Part shown: positions 42,573 through 51,480 of the stretch, piece after piece
Layout of the letters: every line of letters starts with the position of its first letter
How positions within the stretch are numbered: the stretch's first letter is position 1
Assembly (NCBI RefSeq): GCF_004327285.1
Contig: NZ_QJUI01000020.1
Span: 23,376-87,375, forward strand
Reading direction: 5' to 3'
Origin: Phytopseudomonas daroniae
Lineage (GTDB): Bacteria > Pseudomonadota > Gammaproteobacteria > Pseudomonadales > Pseudomonadaceae
Length of the DNA: 64,000 bases
Notes under the pieces: generated by a model
Database searches by the model: none
The model's input: only the letters and a program-made list of their open reading frames with translations
What the model was told of the DNA's origin: nothing
Translations under genes and position numbers: made by a program

Positions 42573-43559
42573 ATGTCCCGTTCCCGTTTTATCGTCACAG
42601 CGGTTCTCGCTGCCCTGTCGTTCAGCGGTCTGTTGCAGGCAGCCGAGCCCGTCACCATCCGCCTCGGCGACGTGAAGGGCGACCGCTACGCCTCGCTGCG
42701 TGCTTCGGGCGAGCTGGAAAATCTCGATTACAAGGTCGAGTTGACGCCATTCGCCGCGGGTGCCCCGGTGCTCGAAGCGCTGAATGCCAATGCCCTGGAT
42801 GTCGGCTTCACTGGCGATATTCCGTTCCTGTTCGTGCATGCCGCTGGCGCCCAGCTGAAGGCGGTTGGCGCCTGGCGCTACAACACCGCGACCGTGGCTC
42901 TGGTGGTGCCGAAGGATTCGGCGGCGCAGAACGTGTCCGATCTCAAGGGTAAGCGTATCGCCGTCAACCGTGGCGGCTGGGGGCATTTTCTGGCGCTTGG
43001 CCTGCTGGAGAAGAACGGCCTGACCGACAAGGACGTGACCTTCTCCTTCCTCGGCCCGGTCGATGGCCGTGCAGCGCTGGTACGTGGCTCGGTGGATGCC
43101 TGGGTGCCATGGGAACCCTACACCTCCAACGCCATCCTGATCGATGGCGCGCGAGTAATCGGTGACGGGCGCGGCATCATGAGTGGCTACTCCTACGCCC
43201 TGGCCAGCGAAAAGGCCCTGGCCGATGCCGACAAGAAGGCCGCTATCGGCGACCTGCTGATCCGCCTGGCCAAGGCGCAGCAATGGGCGCTGGCCCATCC
43301 GCAGCAAATGGCTGACGCGCTGTCCGAAGACCTCAACATTCCCCAGAACGTGGCCCGTCGCTGGGTAGAAGAAGCCCGTATCCAGCCCGCCGCATTGGAC
43401 GAGGAAGTGGCGACCAGCCTGCAGAAAGCCGCGGATTTCTTCCACCGCCATGGCGTGCTGCCGAAACAGCTGGACGTGCAGCAGGCGTTCGATTTCAGTC
43501 TGGCGGGGGATGTGCGCAAAGCGATCGCGGAGGATCAGCACACGCAAGCGGCGCGATAA
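42573..43559 (+). CDS. second sulfonate-type ABC binding protein (SsuA-like)
   Basis: 328 residues. Signal peptide to about residue 23 (LLQA-AEP). It is paralogous to the preceding protein: VTIRLGDVKGDRYASLRASG, LNANALDVGFTGDIPFLF, VALVVPKDSAAQNVSDLKGK and DAWVPWEPYTSNAI line up with the same segments. The 117-bp gap before it contains no gene. Two binding proteins with one monooxygenase suggest two related substrates served by a transporter core encoded elsewhere. Confidence 0.87.
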   Translation: MSRSRFIVTAVLAALSFSGLLQAAEPVTIRLGDVKGDRYASLRASGELENLDYKVELTPFAAGAPVLEALNANALDVGFTGDIPFLFVHAAGAQLKAVGAWRYNTATVALVVPKDSAAQNVSDLKGKRIAVNRGGWGHFLALGLLEKNGLTDKDVTFSFLGPVDGRAALVRGSVDAWVPWEPYTSNAILIDGARVIGDGRGIMSGYSYALASEKALADADKKAAIGDLLIRLAKAQQWALAHPQQMADALSEDLNIPQNVARRWVEEARIQPAALDEEVATSLQKAADFFHRHGVLPKQLDVQQAFDFSLAGDVRKAIAEDQHTQAAR

Positions 43560-43567
43560 AGAAAAGA

Positions 43568-43622
43568 ATCGCCGGCAAGCCGGCTCCTACATGCACCCGG
43601 TAGGAGCCGGCTTGCCGGCGAT
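43568..43622. repeat. REPIN (two REP sequences in inverted orientation)
   Basis: Two 23-base arms (43568-43590 and 43600-43622) are perfect inverted copies built on GCCGGCAAGCCGGCTCCTAC, separated by nine bases. This is a typical Pseudomonas REP doublet, immediately next to the RAYT gene that mobilises such sequences. It can also act as a transcription stop for the binding-protein gene. Confidence 0.9.
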
Positions 43623-43633
43623 CATCCGTGATA

Positions 43634-44101
43634 TCACAGCCAGACGGCATCCCAAAAGGGATAGTCCCCGATATGGCGAGCCAGCCCTGCACGCAGAGGA
43701 TTGGCCACGACATAGCGTGCCGTGGGCAGAAGTTCATCCTCATTGCGCAGGGCATGGTCGTGGAAGCCTTTCTGCCAGAGGCGGCCACTGCGGCCGCGGC
43801 TGTTATTGACGCTGATGGCGCTGAGCGACTTCAGTTGCCGCATCAGTTTTTCCAGCGGCATGTTTTCCAGTTGAATCAGCCAGTGCAGATGATCTGGCAT
43901 GACCACCCAGGCTAACGAGCACAAATGCTTGTCATCGTGTAGTCGCCGCATCTCCGCCACCAATAGGCGAGCGAGGTTCCAGTCATGGAAAAATGGCTGT
44001 CGGTTCAAAGTGACAGTAGTCAGCAGATAGATACGTCCCTGCTCGGAAAAACGCCCCGAGCGCAGAGCATGCCCTCGTCGGGCAAAGTGGCTGGAATCCA
44101 T
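43634..44101 (-). CDS. REP-associated tyrosine transposase (RAYT)
   Basis: 155 residues of the Y1_Tnp / TnpA_REP family. The HUH motif is H71-x-H73 in VVMPDHLHWL and the tyrosine nucleophile is Y130 in ARYVVANPLRAGL. The opening GRIYLLTTVTLNRQPFFHDW is also typical. RAYTs are single-copy domesticated transposases that cut and join REP hairpins. REP sequences flank the gene on both sides (43568-43622 and 44142-44211), the arrangement expected of a RAYT unit. Confidence 0.92.
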   Translation of the reverse strand: MDSSHFARRGHALRSGRFSEQGRIYLLTTVTLNRQPFFHDWNLARLLVAEMRRLHDDKHLCSLAWVVMPDHLHWLIQLENMPLEKLMRQLKSLSAISVNNSRGRSGRLWQKGFHDHALRNEDELLPTARYVVANPLRAGLARHIGDYPFWDAVWL

Positions 44102-44141
44102 TCCAGTGCCTCTCCATGTGAAAAACCATCGTTATCACACT

Positions 44142-44211
44142 GTAGGAGCTGCGGGGGCGCCTAGCCTTGCCAGCGATGCGGTCTGGCAATCGATATCGCC
44201 CGCAAGCGGGC
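44142..44211. repeat. REP-like sequence upstream of the RAYT gene
   Basis: Opens GTAGGAGCTGCGGGGGCGCC and ends with ATCGCCCGCAAGCGGG. It is more diverged than the downstream REPIN but shares the GTAGGAGC tip. Confidence 0.65.
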
Positions 44212-44228
44212 CTTTCAGGTCGGATGCT

Positions 44229-45686
44229 TTAAAGCTTGTCCTGCTGCTCGGGGTGATCCTTGGCGACGCCGGGCACGTGCAGGCCGCTTTCGGCGACCTG
44301 GCTGCCTTCCAGTTGCGGTTGGGTTACCCAGGTGAGGATGTCGTAGTAGCGGCGGATGTTACGCACGAAGTGCACCGGCTCACCGCCGCGGGCGTAGCCA
44401 TAGCGGGTTTTGCTGTACCACTGCTTTTGCGACAGTCGCGGCAGGATTTTCTGCACGTCGAGCCACTTGTTGGGATCCATCCCTTCGGCTTCGGTCAGCT
44501 TGCGGGCGTCTTCCAGGTGTCCGCCGCCGATGTTGTAGGAGGCGAGGGCGAACCAGGTGCGATCCGGTTCCTGAATGCTGTCCGGCAGCTGTTCCTTGAC
44601 GTGCACCAGGTACTTGGCGCCACCCTGGATGCTCTGTTGCGGGTTGAGACGGTCGGACACACCCATTGCCTGGGCGGTGCGCAGGGTCAGCATCATCAGA
44701 CCGCGCACACCGGTCTTGGAGGTGGCGCCGGGTTGCCAGAGGGACTCCTGATAACCCACTGCGGCGAGCATTCGCCAGTCCAGGCCATTGGCCTGGGCAG
44801 CCTTGCGGAAATCTTTTTCGTAACGTGGCAGGCGCTGCTGCAGGTGCTGGGCGAAGGTATAGGCGCCAACGTAGCCGAGCACATCGACGTGGCCGTAATA
44901 GCGTTCCTTCAGGCGTTGCAGGCTGCCGTTATCCTGAGAGCGGCGCAGGAAACCATCGACCTGCTCGAGCAGGCTGGTGTCTTCGCCGGGCGCCACGGCC
45001 CAACCCAGATTGCGCGAGTCGCCAAGGTCGAAGCCGACGCGCACGTTGGGGAAATACACCTGATTCATGGCCAGTTCGTTGGAGTCGACCAGGGTCAGGT
45101 CGATCTGCCCTTCATCAACCATACGCAGCAGGTCGACTACCTCGATATCGGCCGATTCCTCGTACTGCAATTCCGGCTCCTCTGCCTTCAGTGCGGCCAG
45201 CTGTTCGGCATGGCTGCTGCCCTTGAGCACCAGAATGCGTTTGCCGACCAGATCCGCGGGGCGGCTGGGGCGGCGCTGGCCGTTGCGGTAGACGATCTGC
45301 GGGGTCACTTCCAGATAGGGCACGGAGAAGCGGGCGCTTTGCTGGCGACCTTGGCTTTCCACCAGGCCGGCGGCAGCGAGCACCGGGCCGTTGGGTTGGC
45401 CGAGGCGGGAAAACAGGTCATCGAGGTTGTCGGCGGTCTGGATTTCCAGCTTGACGTCGAGGTCGTCGGCGAAGCGCTTGACCAGCTCGTACTCGAAGCC
45501 GGTTTCGCCGTTACGATCCTGGAAATAGGTGGCCGGGCTGTTGCGGGTTATCACGCGCAGCACGCCTTCCTCCTTGATGCGCTCAAGGCTGCTGGGAGGT
45601 TCCGCGCAGCCGCTGAGCATTAGGAGTAATCCGATCGCCGAGAGCCAGCCGGCGTAGCGCTTGCCAATCAGGTTGGGGGAGGGCAT
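44229..45686 (-). CDS. mltF: membrane-bound lytic murein transglycosylase F
   Basis: 485 residues from the ATG at 45686 (the frame allows six more to 45704). Lipoprotein signal with lipobox LSGC. The N-terminal half is a periplasmic-binding-protein-like SBP_bac_3 domain (VLRVITRNSPATYFQDRNGE). The C-terminal half is an SLT lysozyme-like domain with the catalytic glutamate in YQESLWQPGATS and the motif GLMMLTLRTAQAMGV. This domain order is diagnostic of MltF, which cleaves peptidoglycan to anhydromuropeptides. It is divergent from purL, as in other pseudomonads. Confidence 0.95.
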   Translation of the reverse strand: MPSPNLIGKRYAGWLSAIGLLLMLSGCAEPPSSLERIKEEGVLRVITRNSPATYFQDRNGETGFEYELVKRFADDLDVKLEIQTADNLDDLFSRLGQPNGPVLAAAGLVESQGRQQSARFSVPYLEVTPQIVYRNGQRRPSRPADLVGKRILVLKGSSHAEQLAALKAEEPELQYEESADIEVVDLLRMVDEGQIDLTLVDSNELAMNQVYFPNVRVGFDLGDSRNLGWAVAPGEDTSLLEQVDGFLRRSQDNGSLQRLKERYYGHVDVLGYVGAYTFAQHLQQRLPRYEKDFRKAAQANGLDWRMLAAVGYQESLWQPGATSKTGVRGLMMLTLRTAQAMGVSDRLNPQQSIQGGAKYLVHVKEQLPDSIQEPDRTWFALASYNIGGGHLEDARKLTEAEGMDPNKWLDVQKILPRLSQKQWYSKTRYGYARGGEPVHFVRNIRRYYDILTWVTQPQLEGSQVAESGLHVPGVAKDHPEQQDKL

Positions 45687-45896
45687 CGGAGCAGTATACG
45701 ACAACGTCGTGCCGTTCCATATCTGGACAGCAGCGCTGCGCTCTGCTAGGCAAACACACTTTTTCGGTGCATTTCAGGCGATGCAGGAGTGTGATTTGGC
45801 CGATGACCGCACGGCACGAGCGGGCGTGCCGCGAACGATGCTTTAGGCTAGAATGCACGGCCTCAAAGTACACCCCCTTCCCAGAGGCTGTCCCCG

Positions 45897-48800
45897 ATGT
45901 TGATCCTGCGCGGCGCTCCCGCCCTTTCTGCTTTTCGCCACGGTAAATTGCTCGAGCAACTGACCAGCAAGGTGCCTGCTGTGACCGGCCTTTACGCCGA
46001 GTTCGCACACTTTGCCGATGTCGACGGTGCGCTCCGTGCCGACGAAGAGCAAGTGCTGGCCCGTTTGCTGAAGTACGGCCCGAGTGTTCCGGTGCAGGAG
46101 CCCAGCGGTCGCCTGCTGCTGACCATCCCGCGTTTCGGCACCATTTCGCCATGGTCGAGCAAGGCCAGCGACATTGCCCGCAACTGCGGCCTGGGCAAGA
46201 TTCGCCGCCTGGAGCGGGGCATCGCCTATTACGTCTCGGGCGAACTGAGCGACGCCGATGTGCAGCAGGCTGCCGCCGTATTGCACGACCGCATGACCCA
46301 GCTGGTGCTGAGCAACCTGCAGGATGCCGACAAGCTGTTCAGCCATGCCGAACCCAAGCCGCTGACCGCCGTGGACATCCTCGGTGGCGGCCGCGCCGCG
46401 CTGGAGAAGGCCAACATCGAGTTGGGCCTGGCCCTGGCCGAAGACGAAATCGATTACCTGGTCAGCGCCTTCCAGAATCTTTCGCGCAACCCGCACGACA
46501 TCGAACTGATGATGTTCGCCCAGGCCAACTCCGAGCATTGTCGTCACAAGATCTTCAATGCCAGCTGGGATATCGACGGCCAGAACCAGGAAAAATCCCT
46601 GTTCGGCATGATCAAGAACACCTACCAGATGCACAGTGAAGGCGTGCTGTCCGCTTATAAGGACAACGCCTCGGTGATCAAAGGCCACACCGCCGGGCGT
46701 TTCTTCCCCAATCCTGAAACCCGCCAGTACGGCGCGGTGCAGGAGCCGGTGCACATCCTGATGAAGGTGGAAACCCACAACCACCCGACCGCCATCGCCC
46801 CGTTCCCCGGTGCATCCACTGGTTCCGGCGGCGAGATTCGCGACGAAGGCGCCACCGGCCGTGGTGCCAAGCCGAAAGCCGGCCTGACCGGTTTCACCGT
46901 CTCCAACCTGAACATCCCCGGCTTCGAACAGCCCTGGGAACAGGCCTACGGCAAGCCCGAGCGTATCGTCACCCCGCTGGATATCATGATCGAAGGCCCG
47001 CTGGGCGGCGCCGCGTTCAACAACGAATTCGGTCGTCCGGCCCTGACCGGTTACTTCCGCACCTTCGAACAATCGATCAACACGCCCCACGGCGAAGAAG
47101 TGCGTGGCTACCACAAGCCGATCATGCTCGCTGGCGGCATGGGCAACATCCGTGAAGATCATGTGCAGAAGGGCGAGATCACCGTTGGCGCCAAGCTGAT
47201 CGTGCTCGGCGGCCCGGCCATGCTGATCGGTCTGGGCGGCGGCGCTGCTTCGTCGATGGCCACCGGCGCCAGCTCCGCCGATCTGGATTTCGCCTCGGTA
47301 CAGCGCGAGAACCCGGAAATGGAGCGCCGCTGCCAGGAGGTCATCGACCGCTGCTGGCAACTGGGCGACAAGAACCCCATCGCCTTCATCCATGACGTCG
47401 GCGCCGGTGGCATCTCCAATGCCTTCCCGGAGCTGGTCAACGATGGTGGTCGTGGTGGCCGCTTCGAACTGCGCAACGTGCCCAACGACGAGCCGGGCAT
47501 GGCCCCGCACGAGATCTGGAGCAACGAATCCCAGGAACGTTACGTGCTGGCCGTCAGCGCCGTCGATTTCGAGCGTTTCCAGGCCATCTGCGAGCGTGAG
47601 CGCTGCCCGTTCGCCGTGGTCGGCGAGGCCACCGCAGAGCCGCAACTGACCGTCACCGACAGCCATTTCGGCAACACTCCGGTGGACATGCCGCTGGAAG
47701 TGCTGCTCGGCAAGCCGCCGCGCATGCACCGTTCGGTGACCCGTGAAGCCGAGCTGGGCGATGATTTCGACCCGAGCACCCTGGACATCGGCGAAGCCGC
47801 CGAGCGCGTGCTGCATCACCCGGCCGTGGCCAGCAAGAGCTTCCTGATCACCATCGGCGACCGCACCATCACCGGCCTGGTCGCCCGCGATCAGATGGTC
47901 GGCCCGTGGCAGGTTCCGGTGGCCGATGTTGCCGTCACCGCCACCAGCTTCGACGTCTATACCGGCGAAGCCATGGCCATGGGCGAGCGCACTCCGCTGG
48001 CACTGCTCGATGCCCCGGCGTCCGGGCGGATGGCGATCGGTGAGACGCTGACCAACATCGCTGCTTCGCGCATCGAGAAACTGTCCGACATCAAACTGTC
48101 GGCCAACTGGATGTCCGCCGCCGGTCACCCGGGTGAAGACGCGCGTCTGTACGACACGGTGAAAGCCGTCGGCATGGAGCTGTGCCCGGAGCTGGGCCTG
48201 ACCATTCCGGTGGGCAAGGACTCGATGTCGATGAAGACCAAGTGGAGCGAAGAGGGCCTTGATAAGAGTGTCACCTCGCCGCTGTCGCTGATCGTCACCG
48301 GTTTCGCGCCGGTCGCCGATGTGCGCAAGACCCTGACCCCCGAACTGCGCATGGACAAGGGCGAGACCGATCTGATCCTGATCGACCTCGGTCGTGGCCA
48401 GAACCGTATGGGCGCCTCGATCCTCGCTCAGGTCTACAGCAAGCTCGGCCGCCAAGCGCCGGATGTCGATGACGCCGAAGACCTCAAGGCGTTCTTCGCG
48501 GTGATCCAGGGCCTCAACGCCGATGGTCACCTGCTGGCCTACCACGACCGTTCCGACGGCGGCCTGCTGGTCAGCGCCCTGGAAATGGCCTTCGCCGGTC
48601 ATTGCGGCCTGAACCTGCAGCTCGACGGCCTGGCCGAGAGCCGTGAGGAACTGGCTGCCATCCTGTTCAACGAAGAGCTGGGGGCGCTGATCCAGGTACG
48701 CCAGGACGCCACCCCGGACGTGCTGGCGCAGTTCAGCGCTGCCGGCCTCGGCGACTGCGTCGCGGTGATCGGCCAGCCGGTCAACAACGGCGACGTGGCC

Positions 48801-49793
48801 ATCAGTTTCAACGACCAGCCTGTATTCGCAGGCCAGCGTCGTCTGCTGCAACGTCAGTGGGCTGAAACCAGCCATCGCATCCAGCGTCTGCGTGACAACG
48901 CCGACTGCGCGGATCAGGAATTCGATGCGCTGCTGGAAGAAGACAACCCCGGCCTGAGCGTCAAGCTTGGCTTCGACGTCAACGACAACATCGCCGCGCC
49001 TTACATCAAGAAGGGCGTGCGTCCGCAGGTCGCCGTGCTGCGTGAGCAGGGCGTCAACGGTCAGGTGGAAATGGCCGCAGCCTTCGACCGCGCCGGCTTT
49101 ACATCGGTTGATGTGCATATGAGCGACATCCTCGCCGGTCGTGTCGATCTGAATGACTTCAAGGGCCTGGTCGCCTGCGGTGGCTTCTCCTACGGCGACG
49201 TGCTCGGTGCCGGTGAAGGCTGGGCCAAGTCGGCGCTGTTCAACGCCCGTGCCCGCGATGCTTTCCAGGGCTTCTTCGAACGCAAGGACAGCTTCACCCT
49301 CGGTGTGTGCAACGGTTGCCAGATGCTCTCCAACCTGCACGAGTTGATTCCGGGCAGTGAGTTCTGGCCACACTTCGTGCGCAACCGCTCCGAGCAGTTC
49401 GAGGCCCGTGTGGCCATGGTGCAGGTGCAGGAATCGGCGTCGATCTTCCTGCGCGGCATGGCCGGTTCGCGCCTGCCGATCGCCATCGCCCATGGTGAAG
49501 GTCATGCCGAGTTCGAAAGCGAAGAGGCGCTGCTGGAAGCCGACCTGTCCGGCACCATCGCGCTGCGTTTCGTCGACAACCACGGCAAGGTCACCGAAGC
49601 CTACCCGGCCAACCCCAACGGCTCGCCGCGCGGGATCACCGGCCTGACCAGCCGCGACGGTCGCGTCACCATCATGATGCCGCACCCGGAGCGCGTGTTC
49701 CGCGCCGTGCAGAACTCCTGGCGTCCGGATGACTGGCAGGAAGATGGTGGCTGGCTGCGCATGTTCCGCAACGCCCGGGTATGGGTCGACTGA
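45897..49793 (+). CDS. purL: phosphoribosylformylglycinamidine synthase
   Basis: 1298 residues, the single-chain PurL of gamma-proteobacteria. Domain order: N-terminal PurS-like domain (1-~150), linker, two AIRS-type halves (KVETHNHPTAIAPFPGAST at ~295; GKDSMSMKTKW at ~770) and the C-terminal glutaminase with nucleophile C1138 in LGVCNGCQML and the His-Glu pair in AHGEGHAEF and MPHPER. It converts FGAR to FGAM with ATP and glutamine. A likely -10 element TAGAAT is at 45849-45854. A long minus-strand frame covering the gene is a shadow. Confidence 0.98.
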   Translation: MLILRGAPALSAFRHGKLLEQLTSKVPAVTGLYAEFAHFADVDGALRADEEQVLARLLKYGPSVPVQEPSGRLLLTIPRFGTISPWSSKASDIARNCGLGKIRRLERGIAYYVSGELSDADVQQAAAVLHDRMTQLVLSNLQDADKLFSHAEPKPLTAVDILGGGRAALEKANIELGLALAEDEIDYLVSAFQNLSRNPHDIELMMFAQANSEHCRHKIFNASWDIDGQNQEKSLFGMIKNTYQMHSEGVLSAYKDNASVIKGHTAGRFFPNPETRQYGAVQEPVHILMKVETHNHPTAIAPFPGASTGSGGEIRDEGATGRGAKPKAGLTGFTVSNLNIPGFEQPWEQAYGKPERIVTPLDIMIEGPLGGAAFNNEFGRPALTGYFRTFEQSINTPHGEEVRGYHKPIMLAGGMGNIREDHVQKGEITVGAKLIVLGGPAMLIGLGGGAASSMATGASSADLDFASVQRENPEMERRCQEVIDRCWQLGDKNPIAFIHDVGAGGISNAFPELVNDGGRGGRFELRNVPNDEPGMAPHEIWSNESQERYVLAVSAVDFERFQAICERERCPFAVVGEATAEPQLTVTDSHFGNTPVDMPLEVLLGKPPRMHRSVTREAELGDDFDPSTLDIGEAAERVLHHPAVASKSFLITIGDRTITGLVARDQMVGPWQVPVADVAVTATSFDVYTGEAMAMGERTPLALLDAPASGRMAIGETLTNIAASRIEKLSDIKLSANWMSAAGHPGEDARLYDTVKAVGMELCPELGLTIPVGKDSMSMKTKWSEEGLDKSVTSPLSLIVTGFAPVADVRKTLTPELRMDKGETDLILIDLGRGQNRMGASILAQVYSKLGRQAPDVDDAEDLKAFFAVIQGLNADGHLLAYHDRSDGGLLVSALEMAFAGHCGLNLQLDGLAESREELAAILFNEELGALIQVRQDATPDVLAQFSAAGLGDCVAVIGQPVNNGDVAISFNDQPVFAGQRRLLQRQWAETSHRIQRLRDNADCADQEFDALLEEDNPGLSVKLGFDVNDNIAAPYIKKGVRPQVAVLREQGVNGQVEMAAAFDRAGFTSVDVHMSDILAGRVDLNDFKGLVACGGFSYGDVLGAGEGWAKSALFNARARDAFQGFFERKDSFTLGVCNGCQMLSNLHELIPGSEFWPHFVRNRSEQFEARVAMVQVQESASIFLRGMAGSRLPIAIAHGEGHAEFESEEALLEADLSGTIALRFVDNHGKVTEAYPANPNGSPRGITGLTSRDGRVTIMMPHPERVFRAVQNSWRPDDWQEDGGWLRMFRNARVWVD

Positions 49794-49807
49794 TCACCGA
49801 CTTGCAG

Positions 49808-49873
49808 TGAAAAAATAGCCGGGAGTTATTTTTAACGTCGCTTGCGACGGCCCGAAGGGTGGCCGCCAGGGAT
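49808..49873 (-). repeat. repeat B: CCTGGCGGCC element, minus copy
   Basis: Read on the minus strand it runs TCCCTGGCGGCCACCC, GGGCCGTCGC, AACTCCCGGC and TATTTTTTC, matching the order of the copy at 30856-30921 with many compensating changes in the hairpin part. Confidence 0.6.
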
Positions 49874-49883
49874 GGCAGGCCAT

Positions 49884-49915
49884 AAAAAACGTCAGGCATT
49901 GCCTGGCGTTTTTCG
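49884..49915 (+). terminator. purL intrinsic terminator
   Basis: AAAAAACGTCAGGC, loop ATT, GCCTGGCGTTTTTC: a GC stem with T-run about 90 bases after the purL stop. Confidence 0.8.
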
Positions 49916-49942
49916 TTTTGCAGCACGAGTAGCGCAGTACCT

Positions 49943-49984
49943 GTAGGGTGGGTGAAACGCCTGTAAGATCGCTAGAAACCCACC
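49943..49984. repeat. short GTAGGGTGGGT repeat
   Basis: Ends GTAGGGTGGGT and AAACCCACC enclose ~22 bases, a short member of the family at 33748-33818. The remaining ~220 bp up to the next gene hold no coding sequence. Confidence 0.55.
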
Positions 49985-50207
49985 ATCGTCGCACCGCACA
50001 ACACCGCCTGGCGAGGTGTGCGCCACGCCATGATTGCCAGAGCCACCCCAATCCCGTTACAGCGCCTTTCCGCTAGGGAACGGCGCTCGCTGAGGCGAGT
50101 CGATATGTCAGCAGTGTCGGCTGCATCACGAACCCGGCACGGCAATGGGCCATTATGCTGTGGCATGATTAGCTCATTGTTTTCAGCGACTTGCAGCGGA
50201 GTAGTTG

Positions 50208-50525
50208 ATGTACAAATTTTGTTTCTACGTTCCGGAGAGTCATCTGGAAAGCGTGAAGTCGGCCGTATTCGTGGCTGGCGCCGGACGCATCGGCGATTAC
50301 GAGCAATGCTGCTGGCAAACCCTTGGCCGCGGCCAGTTCCGCCCTCTGGAAGGCAGCACGCCGTTTCTTGGTCAGAGCGGTGAGCTGGAAACGATCGCCG
50401 AATGGAAGGTCGAAATGGTGGTCGCCGATGAGCTGATCCACAACGCGGTCAAGGCCCTGAAGAATACCCATCCCTACGAAATGCCTGCCTTCGAGGTGTG
50501 GCGTCTGTCCGACCTGCAGTTCTGA
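50208..50525 (+). CDS. NIF3 C-terminal-domain-like protein (YqfO/CutA-like fold)
   Basis: 105 residues from the ATG at 50208. The sequence MYKFCFYVPESHLESVKSAV, GAGRIGDYEQCCWQTLGRGQ, FRPLEGSTPFLG and HPYEMPAFEVWRL matches the stand-alone version of the domain inserted in NIF3/YqgF-type GTP cyclohydrolase-like proteins. The protein is probably trimeric, like CutA/PII. The function is unknown. Confidence 0.85.
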   Translation: MYKFCFYVPESHLESVKSAVFVAGAGRIGDYEQCCWQTLGRGQFRPLEGSTPFLGQSGELETIAEWKVEMVVADELIHNAVKALKNTHPYEMPAFEVWRLSDLQF

Positions 50526-50564
50526 TTCGCTTCCTCACGCTGATACCGAGCCTTGTGATCCTTG

Positions 50565-51068
50565 TCAGGGCCTGATTTCGATCAGCGTCCCATCTTTCAC
50601 CAGTGCCCAGACCTCGCGCATGTCGGCATTCTTCATGGCGATGCAGCCTTCGGTCCAGTCCAGGGTGTGGAAGAACCACTCGGGGTATTCATCGTCCTGC
50701 GGTGTGCCGTGGATCATGATCATGCTGCCCGGTTTTGCGCCGGCGGCTTTCGCCTGGGCCTGGTCGCGAGCGTTGGGGTAGGAGATGTGCATGGACAACT
50801 GGTAGTTCTCACTCTTGCGGCGCCAGTCTATCCAGTAGAAACCTTCCGGCGTGCGCAGGTCGCCTTCGCGCTGTTTGGCGCCGATTGGCTGCTTGCCCAG
50901 GGAAATCCGGTACGACTTGAGGGTTTCACCCTGGCCAATCAGATGCAGCCGGCGCTCGGATTTTTCCACCAGGATCTTGTCGACGGTCACTGCGGTCGAG
51001 GCGGGTGCTGTGGCGGCATGACTCGCGAAGGACAGCGTGAAGCAGAGAAGGGCGAGTAACCAGCGCAT
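50565..51068 (-). CDS. L,D-transpeptidase (YkuD family)
   Basis: 167 residues with a signal peptide (cut near SHA-AT). One YkuD domain with catalytic H120 (IMIHGTP) and C142 in DWTEGCIAMKNADM. Such enzymes cross-link peptidoglycan or attach proteins to it in the periplasm; this short form (ErfK/YafK-like) lacks a LysM domain. It stands alone, convergent with the NIF3-like gene. Confidence 0.9.
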   Translation of the reverse strand: MRWLLALLCFTLSFASHAATAPASTAVTVDKILVEKSERRLHLIGQGETLKSYRISLGKQPIGAKQREGDLRTPEGFYWIDWRRKSENYQLSMHISYPNARDQAQAKAAGAKPGSMIMIHGTPQDDEYPEWFFHTLDWTEGCIAMKNADMREVWALVKDGTLIEIRP

Positions 51069-51343
51069 GGTGTTTCCGACTGATCAGATGGCCGGCAGGC
51101 GGCGGATGCTCATTCTAAGGCACGGGTATTGGGGCGCCTAGAGGCCGCTGGGGCAGCCTTGAAAATCAGGTGCCTTGTACCGCTTAAAAGCGTGATGACT
51201 CAACTGACGCATGATCGGAGGCTTATTTGTTTCTGGCAGGTTGGGCAGCAGGGGCGGGAGCCACGCATTGCACCGGCAATCTCCTTCAGCGATAGAGCTG
51301 CGTGGCTGAAGAGCCATTCTTTGCGACTAATGGGTGTAGTGCT

Positions 51344-51362
51344 TATGAGAATAATTAAGTTT
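51344..51362. promoter_or_regulatory. candidate Fur box of the TonB receptor gene
   Basis: TATGAGAATAATTAAGTTT contains the GAGAATAATT half typical of Pseudomonas Fur sites. It lies about 120 bp upstream of a siderophore receptor gene. The right half is poor. The rest of the 51069-51480 gap is non-coding. Confidence 0.45.
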
Positions 51363-51480
51363 TATATTTGATTCCGAATTGTTAGCATCTCATGCGCCAA
51401 CAACAGGTGATGCTTTCCTGCTGCTCATACGGACTGGGCAAATGTCAGCAAAACCACTATCCGTATTTAGGAATCAAACG

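Noticed and set aside
41460..43547. A 695-residue minus-strand frame over the sulfonate genes
   Set aside because: Antisense shadow of two well-supported binding-protein genes with signal peptides.
45843..49685. A 1280-residue open frame on the minus strand
   Set aside because: It is the exact antisense of purL, low in complexity (His/Gly/Val-rich), and reflects codon bias of GC-rich DNA.
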